64,000 bases of DNA from contig NZ_LOAS01000008.1 of NCBI RefSeq assembly GCF_001558155.1, forward strand, positions 186,001 through 250,000. Reading direction: 5' to 3'. The position numbers and the translations under genes are program-made. The notes under the pieces were generated by a model, which did no database searches, was not told the origin of the DNA, and saw only the letters and a program-made list of their open reading frames with translations. The DNA is from Aliiruegeria sabulilitoris. GTDB taxonomy: Bacteria; Pseudomonadota; Alphaproteobacteria; Rhodobacterales; Rhodobacteraceae. The number at the start of each line of letters is the position of its first letter. Positions within the stretch are counted from its first letter, which is position 1. Shown here in pieces: positions 9,016 through 19,171 of this stretch.

Positions 9016-9705
9016 TCACTTCTGCCCGTACCAGGCGTTCGCGCCGTGCTTGCGCTGGTAGTGGTAGTCGAGCACGTAATCTTCGAGCGGCGGCAGGCCT
9101 CCGCAGGCCATCCGCGTGATCGTCGCCATCTCGGCGCATTTCTCCAGCACAACGGCGTTGTGCACCGCGTCGTCCGGCGTCTTGCCCCAGGCGAAAGGGC
9201 CGTGACCGGCCAGCAGCACCATCGGCTGGGTCATCGGGTCGCGCCCCTCGAAGGCGCGAACGATGTTCACGCCGGTCTCGCCTTCGTAATCGCGCTGCAC
9301 CTGCTCGGGCGTAAGCGGCTCGGTGCAAGGGATCGGGCCGGAGCAGTAGTCGGCCTGCGTGGTGCCAAGGCAGGGGATCTCCATCCGCGCCTGCGCCCAG
9401 CCGACGGCATGGGGGGAATGGGTGTGAACGACGCCGCCGATCCTGGGAAACGCGCGGTAGAGCGCGGTGTGGGTCCGCGTGTCGGAGGAGGGATTCTTCT
9501 CGCCCCAGACGGTCTCGTTTTCGAGATTCACGACCACCATGTCATCGGCGCACATCGCGTCATAGGAGACCCCGGAGGGTTTGATGACCACCAGCCCGGC
9601 CTCGCGGTCGATTCCAGAGACATTGCCCCAAGTGTAGATCACGACGCCCCGGCGGTTGAGTTCAAGATTGGCCTCCAGAACGGCCTCGCGCAGCGCTTTC
9701 AACAT
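9016..9705 (-). CDS. araD: L-ribulose-5-phosphate 4-epimerase
   Basis: A 229-residue class II aldolase-fold epimerase. The zinc-binding His residues occur in VVHTHSPHA and LLAGHGPF, and WGNVSG and KPSGVSYD are the family phosphate-binding blocks. It converts L-ribulose 5-phosphate to D-xylulose 5-phosphate, completing arabinose entry to the pentose phosphate pathway. Length matches E. coli AraD (231). It lies between the sugar permease gene and araA on the minus strand, separated from the permease by a 146-base gap with two hairpins. Confidence 0.95.
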   Translation of the reverse strand: MLKALREAVLEANLELNRRGVVIYTWGNVSGIDREAGLVVIKPSGVSYDAMCADDMVVVNLENETVWGEKNPSSDTRTHTALYRAFPRIGGVVHTHSPHAVGWAQARMEIPCLGTTQADYCSGPIPCTEPLTPEQVQRDYEGETGVNIVRAFEGRDPMTQPMVLLAGHGPFAWGKTPDDAVHNAVVLEKCAEMATITRMACGGLPPLEDYVLDYHYQRKHGANAWYGQK

Positions 9706-9760
9706 GGCGGCAACTCCTTGGACAGTGGCGCGCTTGCCACGGCGGATTGGGGATCAGGGT

Positions 9761-9804
9761 GGAGCCGGCGGCCGGTAAGTGAGTGGTGATCCGCCGCCGG
9801 CTCC
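9761..9804 (-). other. Long intercistronic stem-loop upstream of araD
   Basis: A perfect 12-base-pair inverted repeat (GGAGCCGGCGGC with GCCGCCGGCTCC) separated by 20 bases, lying between the permease stop and the araD start. With a second hairpin at 9812-9840 it forms a structured spacer that may uncouple or stabilise the transporter and enzyme parts of the transcript. No T-run is present. Confidence 0.6.
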
Positions 9805-9811
9805 GAGGGGT

Positions 9812-9840
9812 GCTGCTGGACGGGGGAGGACGCCAGCAGC
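9812..9840 (-). other. Second intercistronic stem-loop after gguB-like gene
   Basis: GCTGCTGG pairs with CCAGCAGC around a 13-base loop, 12 bases after the permease gene stop (reading the minus strand). It is one of two adjacent hairpins in this spacer. Pairing is seen; role is inferred. Confidence 0.5.
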
Positions 9841-9851
9841 GGAGGTTTCGT

Positions 9852-11075
9852 TCAGCCGGCCTTCTTCTTGTTGTAGACGTCGAAGATGACGGCAGCGAGC
9901 AGCACGAGGCCCTTGATAACCTGCTGGTAGTCGATGCCCACGGACATGATCGACATGCCGTTGTTCATCACCCCCATCAGGAAGGCACCGATCACCGCAC
10001 CGACAACCGTGCCGACACCGCCCGACATCGACGCACCGCCGATGAAGACCGCCGCGATCACGTCAAGCTCGAAGGCGACACCGGCCTTGGGCGAGGCGGA
10101 GTTGAGCCGCGCGGCAAAGACCAGACCGGCAAGCGCGGCCAGAAAGCCCATATTCGCGAAGGCGAGGAAGGTGAGCTTCTGCGTATTGACGCCCGAGAGG
10201 CGCGCGGCCTTCTCGTTGCCGCCAATCGCATAGATGCGCCGGCCCATCGTGGTGCGCGAGGTGAAGAAGCTGTAGGCCGCGATCAGCACCGCCATCACGA
10301 TCAGCACGTTGGGCAGGCCGCGATACCCGGCCATCAGCAAGGTGAAGTAGTTAATCGCGAACAGGATAAGGCCGTTCTGCAAGATGAAGACGGAGAGCGG
10401 TTCCTCGGCCGCGGCGATCTTCTGCTGTGCCATCCGGGAGCGGAAATTGGCATAGACAAGGTAGAGCGAGATGACGGCGCCGAGCAGCAGCGTCAGCCCG
10501 TGCATGCCTTCCATGAAGGTCAGGTCGGGGATGAAACCGGAAGACAGCCGCTGGAAGCTCTTCGGGAACGGTCCGATGGACTGGCCCTGTAGCAGCGCCA
10601 GCGTCAGGCCGCGGAAGACGAGCATGCCGGCGAGCGTCACGATGAAGGCGGGGATCCTGTGATAGGCCACCCAGTAGCCCTGCACCGCGCCGATGGCGAC
10701 ACCGGCGAGCAGGCAGATGATGACGGCAAGGAAGACCGGCAACTCCCAGGAGACCATCAGCACCGCCGCCAGCGCACCGATGAAGCCCACGACCGAGCCC
10801 ACCGACAGGTCGATATGGCCGGCCACGATGACCAACAGCATGCCGATGGCCATGATGACGATATAGCTGTTCTGCAGCACGAGGTTGGTGATGTTGAGCG
10901 GCTTCATCAGGATGCCGTCGGTCATGATCTGGAAGGAGACCATGACGACGATCAGCGCCAGCAACAGCCCGTATTCGCGCATGTTTGCCTTGATATAGCT
11001 GCCGATCGTAATCTTGTTTTCTGCTTCTTTTGAAGAAGCCGGGGCGTTGACCACTTGTTGCATCTTGTCACCCAT
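9852..11075 (-). CDS. gguB: Multiple-monosaccharide ABC transporter permease (GguB/MmsB-type)
   Basis: A 407-residue integral membrane protein of the BPD_transp_2 (RbsC/XylH/AraH) class with about ten hydrophobic helices. The block [15 protein letters not shown] near residue 85-100 and [16 protein letters not shown] mark the sugar-permease family, and the long form (about 400 residues) matches GguB of the ChvE system. It forms the channel for pentoses and hexoses bound by the ChvE homologue encoded upstream. It overlaps the ATPase gene by 8 bases. An internal Met at residue 5 is an alternative start. Confidence 0.9.
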   Translation of the reverse strand: MGDKMQQVVNAPASSKEAENKITIGSYIKANMREYGLLLALIVVMVSFQIMTDGILMKPLNITNLVLQNSYIVIMAIGMLLVIVAGHIDLSVGSVVGFIGALAAVLMVSWELPVFLAVIICLLAGVAIGAVQGYWVAYHRIPAFIVTLAGMLVFRGLTLALLQGQSIGPFPKSFQRLSSGFIPDLTFMEGMHGLTLLLGAVISLYLVYANFRSRMAQQKIAAAEEPLSVFILQNGLILFAINYFTLLMAGYRGLPNVLIVMAVLIAAYSFFTSRTTMGRRIYAIGGNEKAARLSGVNTQKLTFLAFANMGFLAALAGLVFAARLNSASPKAGVAFELDVIAAVFIGGASMSGGVGTVVGAVIGAFLMGVMNNGMSIMSVGIDYQQVIKGLVLLAAVIFDVYNKKKAG

Positions 11076-12594
11076 CGCTCTTGACGATCATGGTCATGAT
11101 CTTTTCCTGGGAGGCTTTGGAGGCGGGCAGTTCGCCCACGATCCGGCCTTCGTTCATCACGTAAATCCGGTCGCACATGCCGAGCAGCTCGGGCATCTCG
11201 GAAGATATGAAAACGATCCCCCTGCCCTGTGCCGCCAGTTCGTTGATGATCGTGTAGATCTCGAACTTGGCATTCACGTCGATCCCGCGGGTCGGCTCGT
11301 CGAGGATCAGCACTTCCGGGTTGGAATAGAGCCATTTGCCGAGCACGACCTTCTGCTGGTTGCCACCGGAGAGGTTCACCACGTCCTGCAGCATCGACGA
11401 GCAGCGAATGTTCATCTTGTCGATATATTCGCGCCCGACCCGCCGTTCGGCCTGATCGTCAAGAATGCCCTTCCGGGAGACGCCTTCCAGGTTGGCCAGC
11501 GTCAGGTTGTTCTTGATCGAGTTCTCCAGCACGAGGCCGTATTCCTTGCGGTCCTCGGTCACGTAGGCAATGCCGAGTTCCACCGCCTTGTTGATGTCGC
11601 TGACATCCACGGGTGCGCCTTTCAGGCGAACCTCGCCGGAGATTTTCTGGCCATAGGAGCGTCCGAACACGCTCATCGCCAGCTCGGTACGCCCCGCGCC
11701 CATCAGGCCCGCGATGCCGACGATCTCGCCGGCACGCACGTTGATGTTCACGTCACGGATCAGGTGGCGGTCGGAATGCAGGTGGTGATAGACGTTCCAA
11801 TCCTTCACCTCCATGATCACGTCGCCCTTGGCAACGTCACGCGGCGGGAAGCGGTTCGTCAGTTCCCGGCCCACCATCTCCTTGATGATCCGGTTCTCGA
11901 TCTCGGGGCCGTGCTCGCAGGGGAAGCTGCTCACCGTCTGGCCATCGCGCAACACGGTGATCGTGTCGGCGACATAGGCGACCTCGTTGAGCTTGTGCGA
12001 GATGATGATCGAGGTGATGCCCTGGCGCTTGAATTCGAGCATCAGCTCGAGCAGCGCGGCACTGTCGTGTTCGTTGAGCGAAGAGGTCGGTTCGTCGAGG
12101 ATCAGCAATTCAACCCGCTTGGAAAGCGCCTTGGCGATCTCCACAAGCTGCTGCTTGCCGGTGCCGAGATTGGTGATCTTGGTCGTGGTCGGCTCGCTCA
12201 GCCCGACTTTGCCCAGCACCTCCTTGGCTCGGCGGTGCGCCTCGTTCCAATCGATGATGCCGCCCTTGGCGGTCTCGTTGCCAAGAAAGATATTCTCGGC
12301 GATGGACAGAAGCGGCACCAGCGCCAGCTCCTGGTGAATGATGATGATCCCCTTTTCCTCGCTGTCGGCGATGCGGGAGAATTTCTGCGTCTCACCGCGA
12401 TAGAGGATGTCCCCTTCGAACTCGTTGTGCGGATAAACCCCACTCAGAACCTTCATGAGGGTGGATTTGCCGGCACCGTTTTCACCGACAAGCGCGTGGA
12501 TCTCACCTTCCTCGACCGAGAGGTTGACGTTGTCCAGCGCCTTCACGCCAGGGAACGTCTTGGTGATGCCGCGCATTTCCAGGATGGCGTTCAT
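11068..12594 (-). CDS. gguA: Sugar ABC transporter ATP-binding protein (GguA/MmsA-type, double NBD)
   Basis: A 508-residue cytoplasmic ATPase with two fused nucleotide-binding domains. Domain 1 has Walker [10 protein letters not shown] (about 37-45), an atypical signature [15 protein letters not shown] and Walker [10 protein letters not shown]. Domain 2 has signature [15 protein letters not shown] and Walker [11 protein letters not shown]. As usual in RbsA/MglA-like proteins the second domain lacks a canonical Walker A. It powers the GguB-type permease and sits between it and the binding-protein gene. Confidence 0.93.
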   Translation of the reverse strand: MNAILEMRGITKTFPGVKALDNVNLSVEEGEIHALVGENGAGKSTLMKVLSGVYPHNEFEGDILYRGETQKFSRIADSEEKGIIIIHQELALVPLLSIAENIFLGNETAKGGIIDWNEAHRRAKEVLGKVGLSEPTTTKITNLGTGKQQLVEIAKALSKRVELLILDEPTSSLNEHDSAALLELMLEFKRQGITSIIISHKLNEVAYVADTITVLRDGQTVSSFPCEHGPEIENRIIKEMVGRELTNRFPPRDVAKGDVIMEVKDWNVYHHLHSDRHLIRDVNINVRAGEIVGIAGLMGAGRTELAMSVFGRSYGQKISGEVRLKGAPVDVSDINKAVELGIAYVTEDRKEYGLVLENSIKNNLTLANLEGVSRKGILDDQAERRVGREYIDKMNIRCSSMLQDVVNLSGGNQQKVVLGKWLYSNPEVLILDEPTRGIDVNAKFEIYTIINELAAQGRGIVFISSEMPELLGMCDRIYVMNEGRIVGELPASKASQEKIMTMIVKSDG

Positions 12595-12638
12595 TATGCG
12601 ACTCCAGGTCCGGAGATTTTCGTTGTTTCTTGTCCGGA

Positions 12639-12665
12639 GGGAGCGGCGCCTGACGCGCCGCCCCC
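12639..12665 (-). terminator. Intercistronic stem-loop after chvE-like gene
   Basis: An 11-base-pair GC stem (one G-T) around a 5-base loop; minus-strand core GCGGCGC GTCAG GCGCCGC. It begins 13 bases past the binding-protein stop and ends before the ATPase gene. No T-run follows, so it more likely protects the upstream message from 3' decay than terminates. Confidence 0.65.
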
Positions 12666-12678
12666 GGGGGAGGAAATC

Positions 12679-13755
12679 TTACTTGATCTGATCCATCGTG
12701 TAGTAGCCCGAGCCGATCAGCAGCTCTTCCCAGTTGGACGCGTCCACGGGGAGCGGGGCCAGCAGGTAGGAGGGCACGACCTTGACACCGTTGTCATAGG
12801 TTTCGGTGTCGTTGATTTCCGGCTCGCCGCCCTGCAGCAGCGCATCCACCATGCCGACGGTCACGCGGGCAAGCTCGCGGGTATCCTTGTAGATGGTGGA
12901 ATATTGCTCGCCGGCGAGGATCGACTTGACCGACTGCACTTCGGCGTCCTGGCCGGTGACGATCGGCATCGGCAGATCGCCGGAGCCGTAGCCAACACCC
13001 TTCACCGAGGAGAGGATGCCGATGGACAGGCCATCATAGGGCGAAAGCACGCCGTGCAGCTGCGTTTCGGTGTAGTTGGCCGACAGCAGGTTATCCATAC
13101 GGGCCTGCGCGACGGCGCCATCCCAGCGGAGCGTACCCACGGTGTCCATGCCCATCTGGCCGGAGACGATGCTGATCTTGCCTTCGTCGATCAGCGGCTG
13201 GATGATCGACATCGCGCCGTTATAGAAGAAGTAGGCGTTGTTGTCGTCCGGGCTGCCGCCGAAGACTTCGATGTTCCAGGGCGATGCGTCCGGGAAGCGC
13301 TCTTCGAGACCGGCGACCAGCGAGGAGGCCTGCTGCACGCCAACCTGGAAGTTGTCGAAAGTGGCGTAGTAGTCGACATTGCCGGAATCGCGGATGAGGC
13401 GGTCATAGGCGACGACCTTGATACCGGACGCGGCGGCGTTCTCCAGCGCAGCCGACAGGGTGGTGCCGTCGATGGCGCCGATGACCAGCACGTTGACGCC
13501 CTTCAGCATCATCGTCTCGATCTGCTGGAGCTGGTTGGCAATATCGTCCTCGGCATATTGCAGGTCGGTTTCGTAACCGGCCTCGTTGAACTGCTTGACC
13601 ATGTTCTCGCCGTCGGCGATCCAGCGCGAAGAGCTCTTCGTCGGCATCGAGATACCTACATAGCCCTTGTCGGCGGCAAATGCCTCCGACGTGCCGAAAA
13701 CAGCCGTCATGGCACCGACGGCCAGTGCTGCCGTCCAGTTCTTCAAACCACGCAT
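12679..13755 (-). CDS. chvE: Multiple-sugar-binding periplasmic protein (ChvE-like)
   Basis: A 358-residue type I periplasmic sugar-binding protein with a 27-residue Sec signal peptide ending AFA. The mature start ([22 protein letters not shown]) and length are typical of ChvE/MmsE proteins, which bind arabinose, xylose, galactose and glucose. The start at 13755 has GGGAGG just upstream; an in-frame extension to 14043 has no family similarity. It heads the operon that continues into gguA, gguB, araD and araA, so L-arabinose is the likely main ligand here. Confidence 0.92.
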   Translation of the reverse strand: MRGLKNWTAALAVGAMTAVFGTSEAFAADKGYVGISMPTKSSSRWIADGENMVKQFNEAGYETDLQYAEDDIANQLQQIETMMLKGVNVLVIGAIDGTTLSAALENAAASGIKVVAYDRLIRDSGNVDYYATFDNFQVGVQQASSLVAGLEERFPDASPWNIEVFGGSPDDNNAYFFYNGAMSIIQPLIDEGKISIVSGQMGMDTVGTLRWDGAVAQARMDNLLSANYTETQLHGVLSPYDGLSIGILSSVKGVGYGSGDLPMPIVTGQDAEVQSVKSILAGEQYSTIYKDTRELARVTVGMVDALLQGGEPEINDTETYDNGVKVVPSYLLAPLPVDASNWEELLIGSGYYTMDQIK

Positions 13756-14247
13756 GTGATCCTCCCAGATCTGCGCAAACCCTGTGCGCTTAGAAGTTGA
13801 GACCTTCCGGGCCAATGTGAGTTCACGGAACGATTGGGCGACATGGATGATCGATGCCTCCCCGATCGGGAAAACCTCTCTTGTGCTGCGACCGGTTTCC
13901 GGCGCCGCGTGCTGCCCAACACATCCCTTAACGTGAACTCTCTCGAACTGGCCCCGCCGAAGTCGGGCTCCAAAACTCGAAGAGCTTTGTCCTCCTGCAA
14001 ACACCATGCCTGCAAGCCGCTCGATTCGGAATATGCCTTTCACTCGAAAACATGGACGATTCCGTCACCCCCTCAAGGCACACCCCCGAGAATCCCGACC
14101 TCGGGAGGGCGCGAAGGCCAAGACTGCTTCCATGTCTCAGGTACTTATTCGGGATAGACGGACCACGCGTCATGCAGAATACGCGCATGTCGAATGCCGT
14201 TACGGCAAAACCGTCAAGCCGCTTGCAGATGGTGGTCCGGGCGCAAG
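13756..14247. other. Intergenic region with the chvE-araDA promoter
   Basis: A 492-base gap between the dehydratase remnant and chvE, both on the minus strand. It should hold the promoter for the arabinose transport operon. I see a candidate AraC half-site (listed separately) and an inverted repeat CATGC-N9-GCATG near 14170-14190. Open frames in the gap show no ribosome sites or family features and are not called. Confidence 0.45.
13842..13858 (-). promoter_or_regulatory. Candidate AraC half-site upstream of chvE
   Basis: Read toward chvE the minus strand gives GGCATCGATCATCCATG, matching most fixed positions (GCAT...TCCAT) of the E. coli araI1 half-site and in the same orientation relative to transcription. 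It starts 87 bases upstream of the chvE ATG. A match of this size can arise by chance, so this is a candidate only. Confidence 0.4.
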
Positions 14248-15452
14248 TCAGAGGCGGGAGATCTCTCCGAACGCACTGCGGGACACCGTCCAATCGCGCG
14301 CGGCATCGCTTAGCGACAGCCCGAGCCCGGGACGGGATGGAACCGCGACACGCCCGTTTGCAATTTCCAGGCGTTCGTTGAAAACCGGTTCAAGACTGAA
14401 GAAATGCTCAACCCAGGGCTCTTGCGGATAGGCGGCGGCAAGATGGACCTGCAGCTCCATCATCCAGTGCGGCGCGATATCGATACGCAACTCCTCGGCA
14501 ACGGTCATCGCCTTGAGAAACGGGCTGATCCCGCCGATCCGGGGCGCATCGAACTGGGCGATATCGCAGCCACCCGCCCGCATCAATTGCACGGCTTCGG
14601 CGAGCGAGGTCAGCATCTCGCCGGTCGCGATCGGCGTGGCAAGCTCTCGCGCCAGCATCGCATGGCCCTCGAAATCGAGCGCGTCGAGCGGTTCCTCGAT
14701 GAAGGCGAGGCCCAGCTCATCCACGATGCGGCCGAATTGCAGCGCGTAGGTCCTGTCCCATTGTTGGTTCGCATCGACCATCATCGCGACATCGTCGGGA
14801 AGGTGCGTGCGGAGCGCATCGATGCGCCTCAGATCCTCCTGACCGTCGGGCTGGCCCACCTTCAGCTTGATCCCCCCCATTCCGAGCGCAAGGGAACGAT
14901 CTGCCGCCGCCTTGATCTCGTCGATCGACGCCTGAAGATACTGCCCCTCGGAATTGTAGATCCGAACGTGGTCGCGATGCGCCCCGAGCAGCTTGGCCAG
15001 CGGCAGCCCGGCGCGGCTGCCTTCATGTCCCACAAGGCCGTGTCAAAGGCGGCGATGGTCTGGAAGGCCATGCCCCCGCGGCCGAGCGAATTGACCTGCC
15101 AGCGCAGCTTTTCCCAAAGCCGGCCGATATCGTTCGGATCCTCCCCGAGGATCCGCGGCGCGATCTCGCAGGCAAGCGAAAACATCCCCGGCCCTCCCGC
15201 GCGCAGCGTGTAGGAATACCCCATGCCGGTTGCACCGGTTTCGCTCTGCGCCTCCACAACCAGCAGATCGAACTGGACCAGCGGCGTCTGCCGGCCGGTA
15301 AGCACCTTGGCGTCGGAAAGGGCGGCTTTCAGCGGCGCGACAACATGCGAGACGCGCAGCCCCGTCAGAGCGTCCTGACTTGCAGCCCCCCGATCCGTTC
15401 CCGCAAAAGGGGGACGGGCCTGAATGCGCCGGGAAGAAAGGTCGAGTGTCAT
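14248..15452 (-). pseudogene. L-talarate/galactarate dehydratase, frameshifted
   Basis: Two overlapping frames together encode one enolase-superfamily protein strongly resembling Salmonella L-talarate/galactarate dehydratase. Frame 1 (15452 to about 15015) holds the capping domain (SDAKVLTGRQTPL, LGEDPNDIGRLWEKL, ALWDMKA). Frame 2 (about 15015 to 14248) holds the barrel with GIKLKVGQP, MVDANQQWDR, FIEEPLDA, ATGEMLTS and IAPHWMME. Adding one G/C in the run at 15015-15016 restores a single frame of about 401 codons (reading DMKAARAGLPLAKLLG). All catalytic motifs are intact, so the lesion is recent or is a sequencing error. A ribosome site (AGGAG) remains. It follows garD by 82 bases. Confidence 0.85.
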
Positions 15453-15534
15453 GCAAGGTCTCCTGCGTCCAGGTGGATGCGGGACGCCGCGTCGGCGCCC
15501 GACCGGAAAGCCGAATTGAGAACGACGCCCCGCG

Positions 15535-17064
15535 TCAGGTAACGGGCGCGGGGTTGAACAGCACCAGATCGTTGACGATGCCGAGCCGGTCGGCGGCGGT
15601 GACCCGCTTGCCGCTGGCGGTGTCGAGAATGAGCTGGAAAAGCTCCATCCCGAGCGCCTCGATCGTCGCCTCCCCGGTCGCGACGCGCCCGGTATCGAGG
15701 TCCACCAGATCGAACCAGCGCCTGGCCAGCGCGGAGTTCGTCACAACCTTGAGCGTCGGCGCTGCCGGAAGATTGTAGGGCGTTCCGCGTCCGGTGGAGA
15801 AGATATGCACGTTCATGCCGGCCGCGAGTTGCAGCGTGCCGCAGACAAAATCCCCCGCCGGGGTCGCGGCGAATGTCAGCCCCTTGCGGCGTATCCGTTC
15901 GCCGGGCCCGGTGACATCGACCAGCGGAGAGCTGCCGGATTTCGCGACCGACCCAAGCGACTTCTCGACGATGCCCGAAAGCCCGCCGGCCTTGTTTCCC
16001 GGCGTGGTGTTGGCGCTGCGGTCGGCCCCGCCACGGGCGAGATAGGCGTCGTACCAGGCCATTTCGCGCGCGAGCGCGGCTGAGGTTTCCGCGTCGGCAC
16101 AGCGCGGCGCCAGCAGGTGCACGGCATCGCGGACCTCGGTCACTTCCGAGAACATCACCGAGCCGCCCGCGCGCACGATCAGGTCCGCCGCGCAGCCGAT
16201 CACCGGGTTGGCGGTGACGCCGGAAAAGGCATCGCTGCCGCCGCATTGCACGCCCACCACGAGGTCGGAGGCCGGGCATGTCTCCCGCGTCCGCCGGTTC
16301 AGCCGTTCCAGATGCCGCTCGGCCTGTTTCAGGATCGCATCGACCATCTCCGCGAAGCCGATATGCGCGGGGTCCTGAAGCGTGAGCATCGTGGCTGATG
16401 GATCGCCCTCGGGCAGCAGCCATTCCGGGCGCAGCTTCTCGCAGCCAAGCCCGACGATCATGACCTCGCCGCCGAAATTCGGGTTCTTCGCCAAGTTCTG
16501 CACGGTGCGGATTGGAATGACCGCATCGGGCGCATTGATCGCCACGCCACAGCCATAGGCATGGTTGAGCGCCACAACGCCGTCGACATTCGGGTAGCGG
16601 GGCAGAAGCTCCGCCTCCACCCGTGAGACGACGTGATCGACGACCCCGGCAACGCATTGCACGCTGGTCGAAATGGCGAGGATATTGCGCGTGCCGACGC
16701 TGCCATCGGCATTGCGATAGCCCTCGAACGTGTAGCCCTCCAGCGGCGCCGGCGGCGCCGGATGCGGCGCGGGCGGCGGAAGGTCGTCCAGCGCCGGCGG
16801 CTCCGGCAGGCGCATGCGGTGCTCGTTGACCCAGGCGCCGCGCGGCAGATCCTCCGATGCGATGCCGATGGTCACGCCGTAGCGCGTGATCGCCCCGCCG
16901 CGCGGAATGTCGTCCAGCGCGACCTTGTGGCCGAAGGGAACCGCCTCTCGCAGCTCCGTTCCATCGTCGAGACGTACGCCCGGTTGAAGCCCGCCTTCGG
17001 TTAGCACCACCGAGACATTGTCCGCGCCGTGGATCTTCAACGCGGGGATCGATGCTTCCGTCAT
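15535..17064 (-). CDS. garD: Galactarate dehydratase
   Basis: A 509-residue UxaA/GarD-family dehydratase converting meso-galactarate to 5-keto-4-deoxy-D-glucarate. An N-terminal SAF domain (about 1-100; [10 protein letters not shown]) is joined by a Pro-rich linker to the catalytic part ([52 protein letters not shown], ending LFNPAPVT). The match to E. coli GarD (523 residues) is close from end to end. The ATG overlaps the tctA stop (ATGA), indicating translational coupling with the TctCBA transporter. Confidence 0.95.
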   Translation of the reverse strand: MTEASIPALKIHGADNVSVVLTEGGLQPGVRLDDGTELREAVPFGHKVALDDIPRGGAITRYGVTIGIASEDLPRGAWVNEHRMRLPEPPALDDLPPPAPHPAPPAPLEGYTFEGYRNADGSVGTRNILAISTSVQCVAGVVDHVVSRVEAELLPRYPNVDGVVALNHAYGCGVAINAPDAVIPIRTVQNLAKNPNFGGEVMIVGLGCEKLRPEWLLPEGDPSATMLTLQDPAHIGFAEMVDAILKQAERHLERLNRRTRETCPASDLVVGVQCGGSDAFSGVTANPVIGCAADLIVRAGGSVMFSEVTEVRDAVHLLAPRCADAETSAALAREMAWYDAYLARGGADRSANTTPGNKAGGLSGIVEKSLGSVAKSGSSPLVDVTGPGERIRRKGLTFAATPAGDFVCGTLQLAAGMNVHIFSTGRGTPYNLPAAPTLKVVTNSALARRWFDLVDLDTGRVATGEATIEALGMELFQLILDTASGKRVTAADRLGIVNDLVLFNPAPVT

Positions 17065-18566
17065 GCTCCGTTCCCCCCGTTCTTGCGTTTCACGGCCTGG
17101 ATCGTGTGATGGACCGAATAGGCGACCGAGACCGCGATCAGGCCCCAGAGGAACAGCGCAATCGGGCTCTTGGTGAAGAAGATCGTCAGCGTGCCGAAGC
17201 TTTCGAGGCTCTTGACGAAATAGATTTCGGCCTGCCCGCCCAGGATGAAACCGATGATGAAGGGCGCGATCTCCAGCCCGACCTTCTGTCCGAGCCAGGC
17301 AAAGACACCGAAGATCAGCAGGGTCCAGACGTCGAACATGACGCCGTAATTGATCGCATAGGCACCGACCACGCACATCATCAGGATGCCAGGATAGAGC
17401 AGGAATTTCGGTACCATCACCACCTTGGCGATATGCCGGATGGCGAAGAACATCACCAGGAACATGACCAGGTTCGCAAAGACCAACGAGACCATCATCA
17501 CGTCCCATGTGACAGTGTTCTCGCCGATGAAGAGCGGGCCGAGCTGGATGCCCTGCAGCGTGAAGGCACCGATCAGGACGGCCGTGGTCGAGTCGCCCGG
17601 GATGCCGAGCGAGAGCAGAGGAATGAGCGCCCCGCCCGTAAGCCCGTTATTGGCCGATTCCGAAGCGATGACGCCCTCGGGTTCTCCCGTTCCAAGTTTG
17701 TCGGGTTTGCGGGAGAAGTTCTTGGCCTGCGTGTAGGAGAGAACGGAGGCCGCGCTGCCCCCCACCCCCGGCAACATGCCGACAAAAGTGCCGATCGCGC
17801 CCGAGCGGGTCAGGTTCACGAACTGCCCCTTGAAGATCGAGAAGGAGAATTTCGCGCCCTTCTGGAACTTCACGCTGTCGACGGATTCTTCCCGGACGCC
17901 ATTTTCGGCCTCCAACAGGATGGTACCGAGACCGAACATGCCGATCAGCACCGGCAGAAGAGAGAAGCCGCCATCAAGATAGTTCACAAGGAAATCCGGG
18001 AGCAGCCGGTATTCGCCATTGCCGCCGTCGGAAATGTCGTAGGTGCCGATAAGGCTGAACCATATCCCGAGCGCACCGCTGAACAGCCCCACAAGGAGCC
18101 GTTGCGAAAGCGAGGCGATGACGGTCAGCGCGAACAGGATGATCAGGAACTTCTCGATATACGAGAACTTGATGGCGACATCGGCCAGCGTCGGCGCGAA
18201 CAGAAACAGGATCACAGCGCTGAAAAGGCCCCCGAAGAGCGACGAGGTGATCCCGACCTTCAGCGCGCGCTCTCCCTGCCCTTTCTGGGTCATCGGATAG
18301 CCGTCGAAGGTGGTGGTGATCGAGGATGGTGTGCCGGGGATGTTCAGCAGGATCGCCGGCACGAGGCCGCCGGAAATACCACCCACGTAAAGGCCCAGCA
18401 ACAAGGCCAGCCCGTTCGTGAGATCGAGGCCGTAGGTCATTGGAAGACAGACGGCGAGCGCCATCGTGGCCGTCATGCCCGGAATTGCACCGAAGACGAT
18501 CCCCACCATGACGCCGAACGCGGTCAGCGCGAAGAACATCGGGGTGAGGTGAGAGAGGATTTCCAT
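17061..18566 (-). CDS. tctA: Tripartite tricarboxylate transporter large permease (TctA)
   Basis: A 501-residue inner-membrane protein with about 11-12 hydrophobic helices. The N-terminal block [20 protein letters not shown] and the internal repeat-like block [15 protein letters not shown] are the conserved TctA signatures. It forms the secondary-active channel of a TTT transporter with TctB and the TctC binding protein encoded upstream. Coupling to garD suggests that the substrate is an aldarate such as galactarate or glucarate, not citrate; this is inference from context. Confidence 0.93.
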   Translation of the reverse strand: MEILSHLTPMFFALTAFGVMVGIVFGAIPGMTATMALAVCLPMTYGLDLTNGLALLLGLYVGGISGGLVPAILLNIPGTPSSITTTFDGYPMTQKGQGERALKVGITSSLFGGLFSAVILFLFAPTLADVAIKFSYIEKFLIILFALTVIASLSQRLLVGLFSGALGIWFSLIGTYDISDGGNGEYRLLPDFLVNYLDGGFSLLPVLIGMFGLGTILLEAENGVREESVDSVKFQKGAKFSFSIFKGQFVNLTRSGAIGTFVGMLPGVGGSAASVLSYTQAKNFSRKPDKLGTGEPEGVIASESANNGLTGGALIPLLSLGIPGDSTTAVLIGAFTLQGIQLGPLFIGENTVTWDVMMVSLVFANLVMFLVMFFAIRHIAKVVMVPKFLLYPGILMMCVVGAYAINYGVMFDVWTLLIFGVFAWLGQKVGLEIAPFIIGFILGGQAEIYFVKSLESFGTLTIFFTKSPIALFLWGLIAVSVAYSVHHTIQAVKRKNGGNGA

Positions 18567-18589
18567 GGAGCAGCCCCGTCGACCAACGT

Positions 18590-19030
18590 TTAAGGAAGGG
18601 TGATGTAGAAAAGCTGCGCAAGCACGTACCAGGCCACAAGTGGCGCGATCACCGAGTTCGCGAGGATAAGCAGGATCTTCTTGCGGTCGAGGTCATGAAC
18701 GTAGAGCAACGACAGAAGCGCCATGAAGGGCATGGAGACTAGAAGAAACCCCATTCCGGTATTGGGAAAGAGCTGCCCGACCCAGTTCATCAGAAGGAAA
18801 TAGGAAACCACGAGCCCGAGCGTGCCGAACAACCTCAGCCGGTCATAGTCCAGCCCGTTCTCGCTGTAGCTCTCTTTCCAGCCCTGCACGTGACGGACGA
18901 TCTCGCGCCCATGCACGAGGACGATCGAGAGGGCGAGTATGACCAGAACCCAGTGGATGATGTTCGGAAAGAAAAGATGCGACTGATCGAAATCGATCGA
19001 GACGCTGAACGGGCCGGTTTCCTGTTCCAT
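18590..19030 (-). CDS. tctB: Tripartite tricarboxylate transporter small permease (TctB)
   Basis: A 146-residue protein with four hydrophobic helices (about residues 24-42, 68-84, 91-108 and 119-143), fitting the small TctB subunit of TTT transporters. TctB proteins are weakly conserved, so the call relies on size, topology and position between tctC and tctA. The gap to tctA is only 23 bases. It lies 141 bases after tctC, with a strong hairpin in that spacer. Confidence 0.85.
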   Translation of the reverse strand: MEQETGPFSVSIDFDQSHLFFPNIIHWVLVILALSIVLVHGREIVRHVQGWKESYSENGLDYDRLRLFGTLGLVVSYFLLMNWVGQLFPNTGMGFLLVSMPFMALLSLLYVHDLDRKKILLILANSVIAPLVAWYVLAQLFYITLP

Positions 19031-19130
19031 GCGGGCTTCCTCCCATGGATCCTGCGCGGGATTCGGTGGCGCCTTATGTTAGCCCGGTCGAGGTGACCCG
19101 GCCAAGGCGTGGCGCCTGCCGAAGTTTTGC

Positions 19131-19158
19131 GCGGCCCCACCCGCACGGGCGGGGCCGC
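19131..19158 (-). terminator. Intercistronic stem-loop between tctC and tctB
   Basis: GCGGCCCC pairs with GGGGCCGC and the inner GCCCG/CGGGT adds further pairs around a tiny loop, giving a very GC-rich stem 13 bases past the tctC stop. There is no T-run downstream. It probably protects the tctC message or causes partial termination. Confidence 0.65.
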
Positions 19159-19171
19159 AAGATCTGCACTC

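Noticed and set aside
11014-13800. A 928-codon open frame on the plus strand opposite gguA and chvE
   Set aside because: It is a third-position GC artefact antisense to genes with intact ABC ATPase and binding-protein motifs.
13928-14293. Short open frames between chvE and the dehydratase remnant
   Set aside because: They overlap each other on both strands, have no ribosome site and no recognisable domain.
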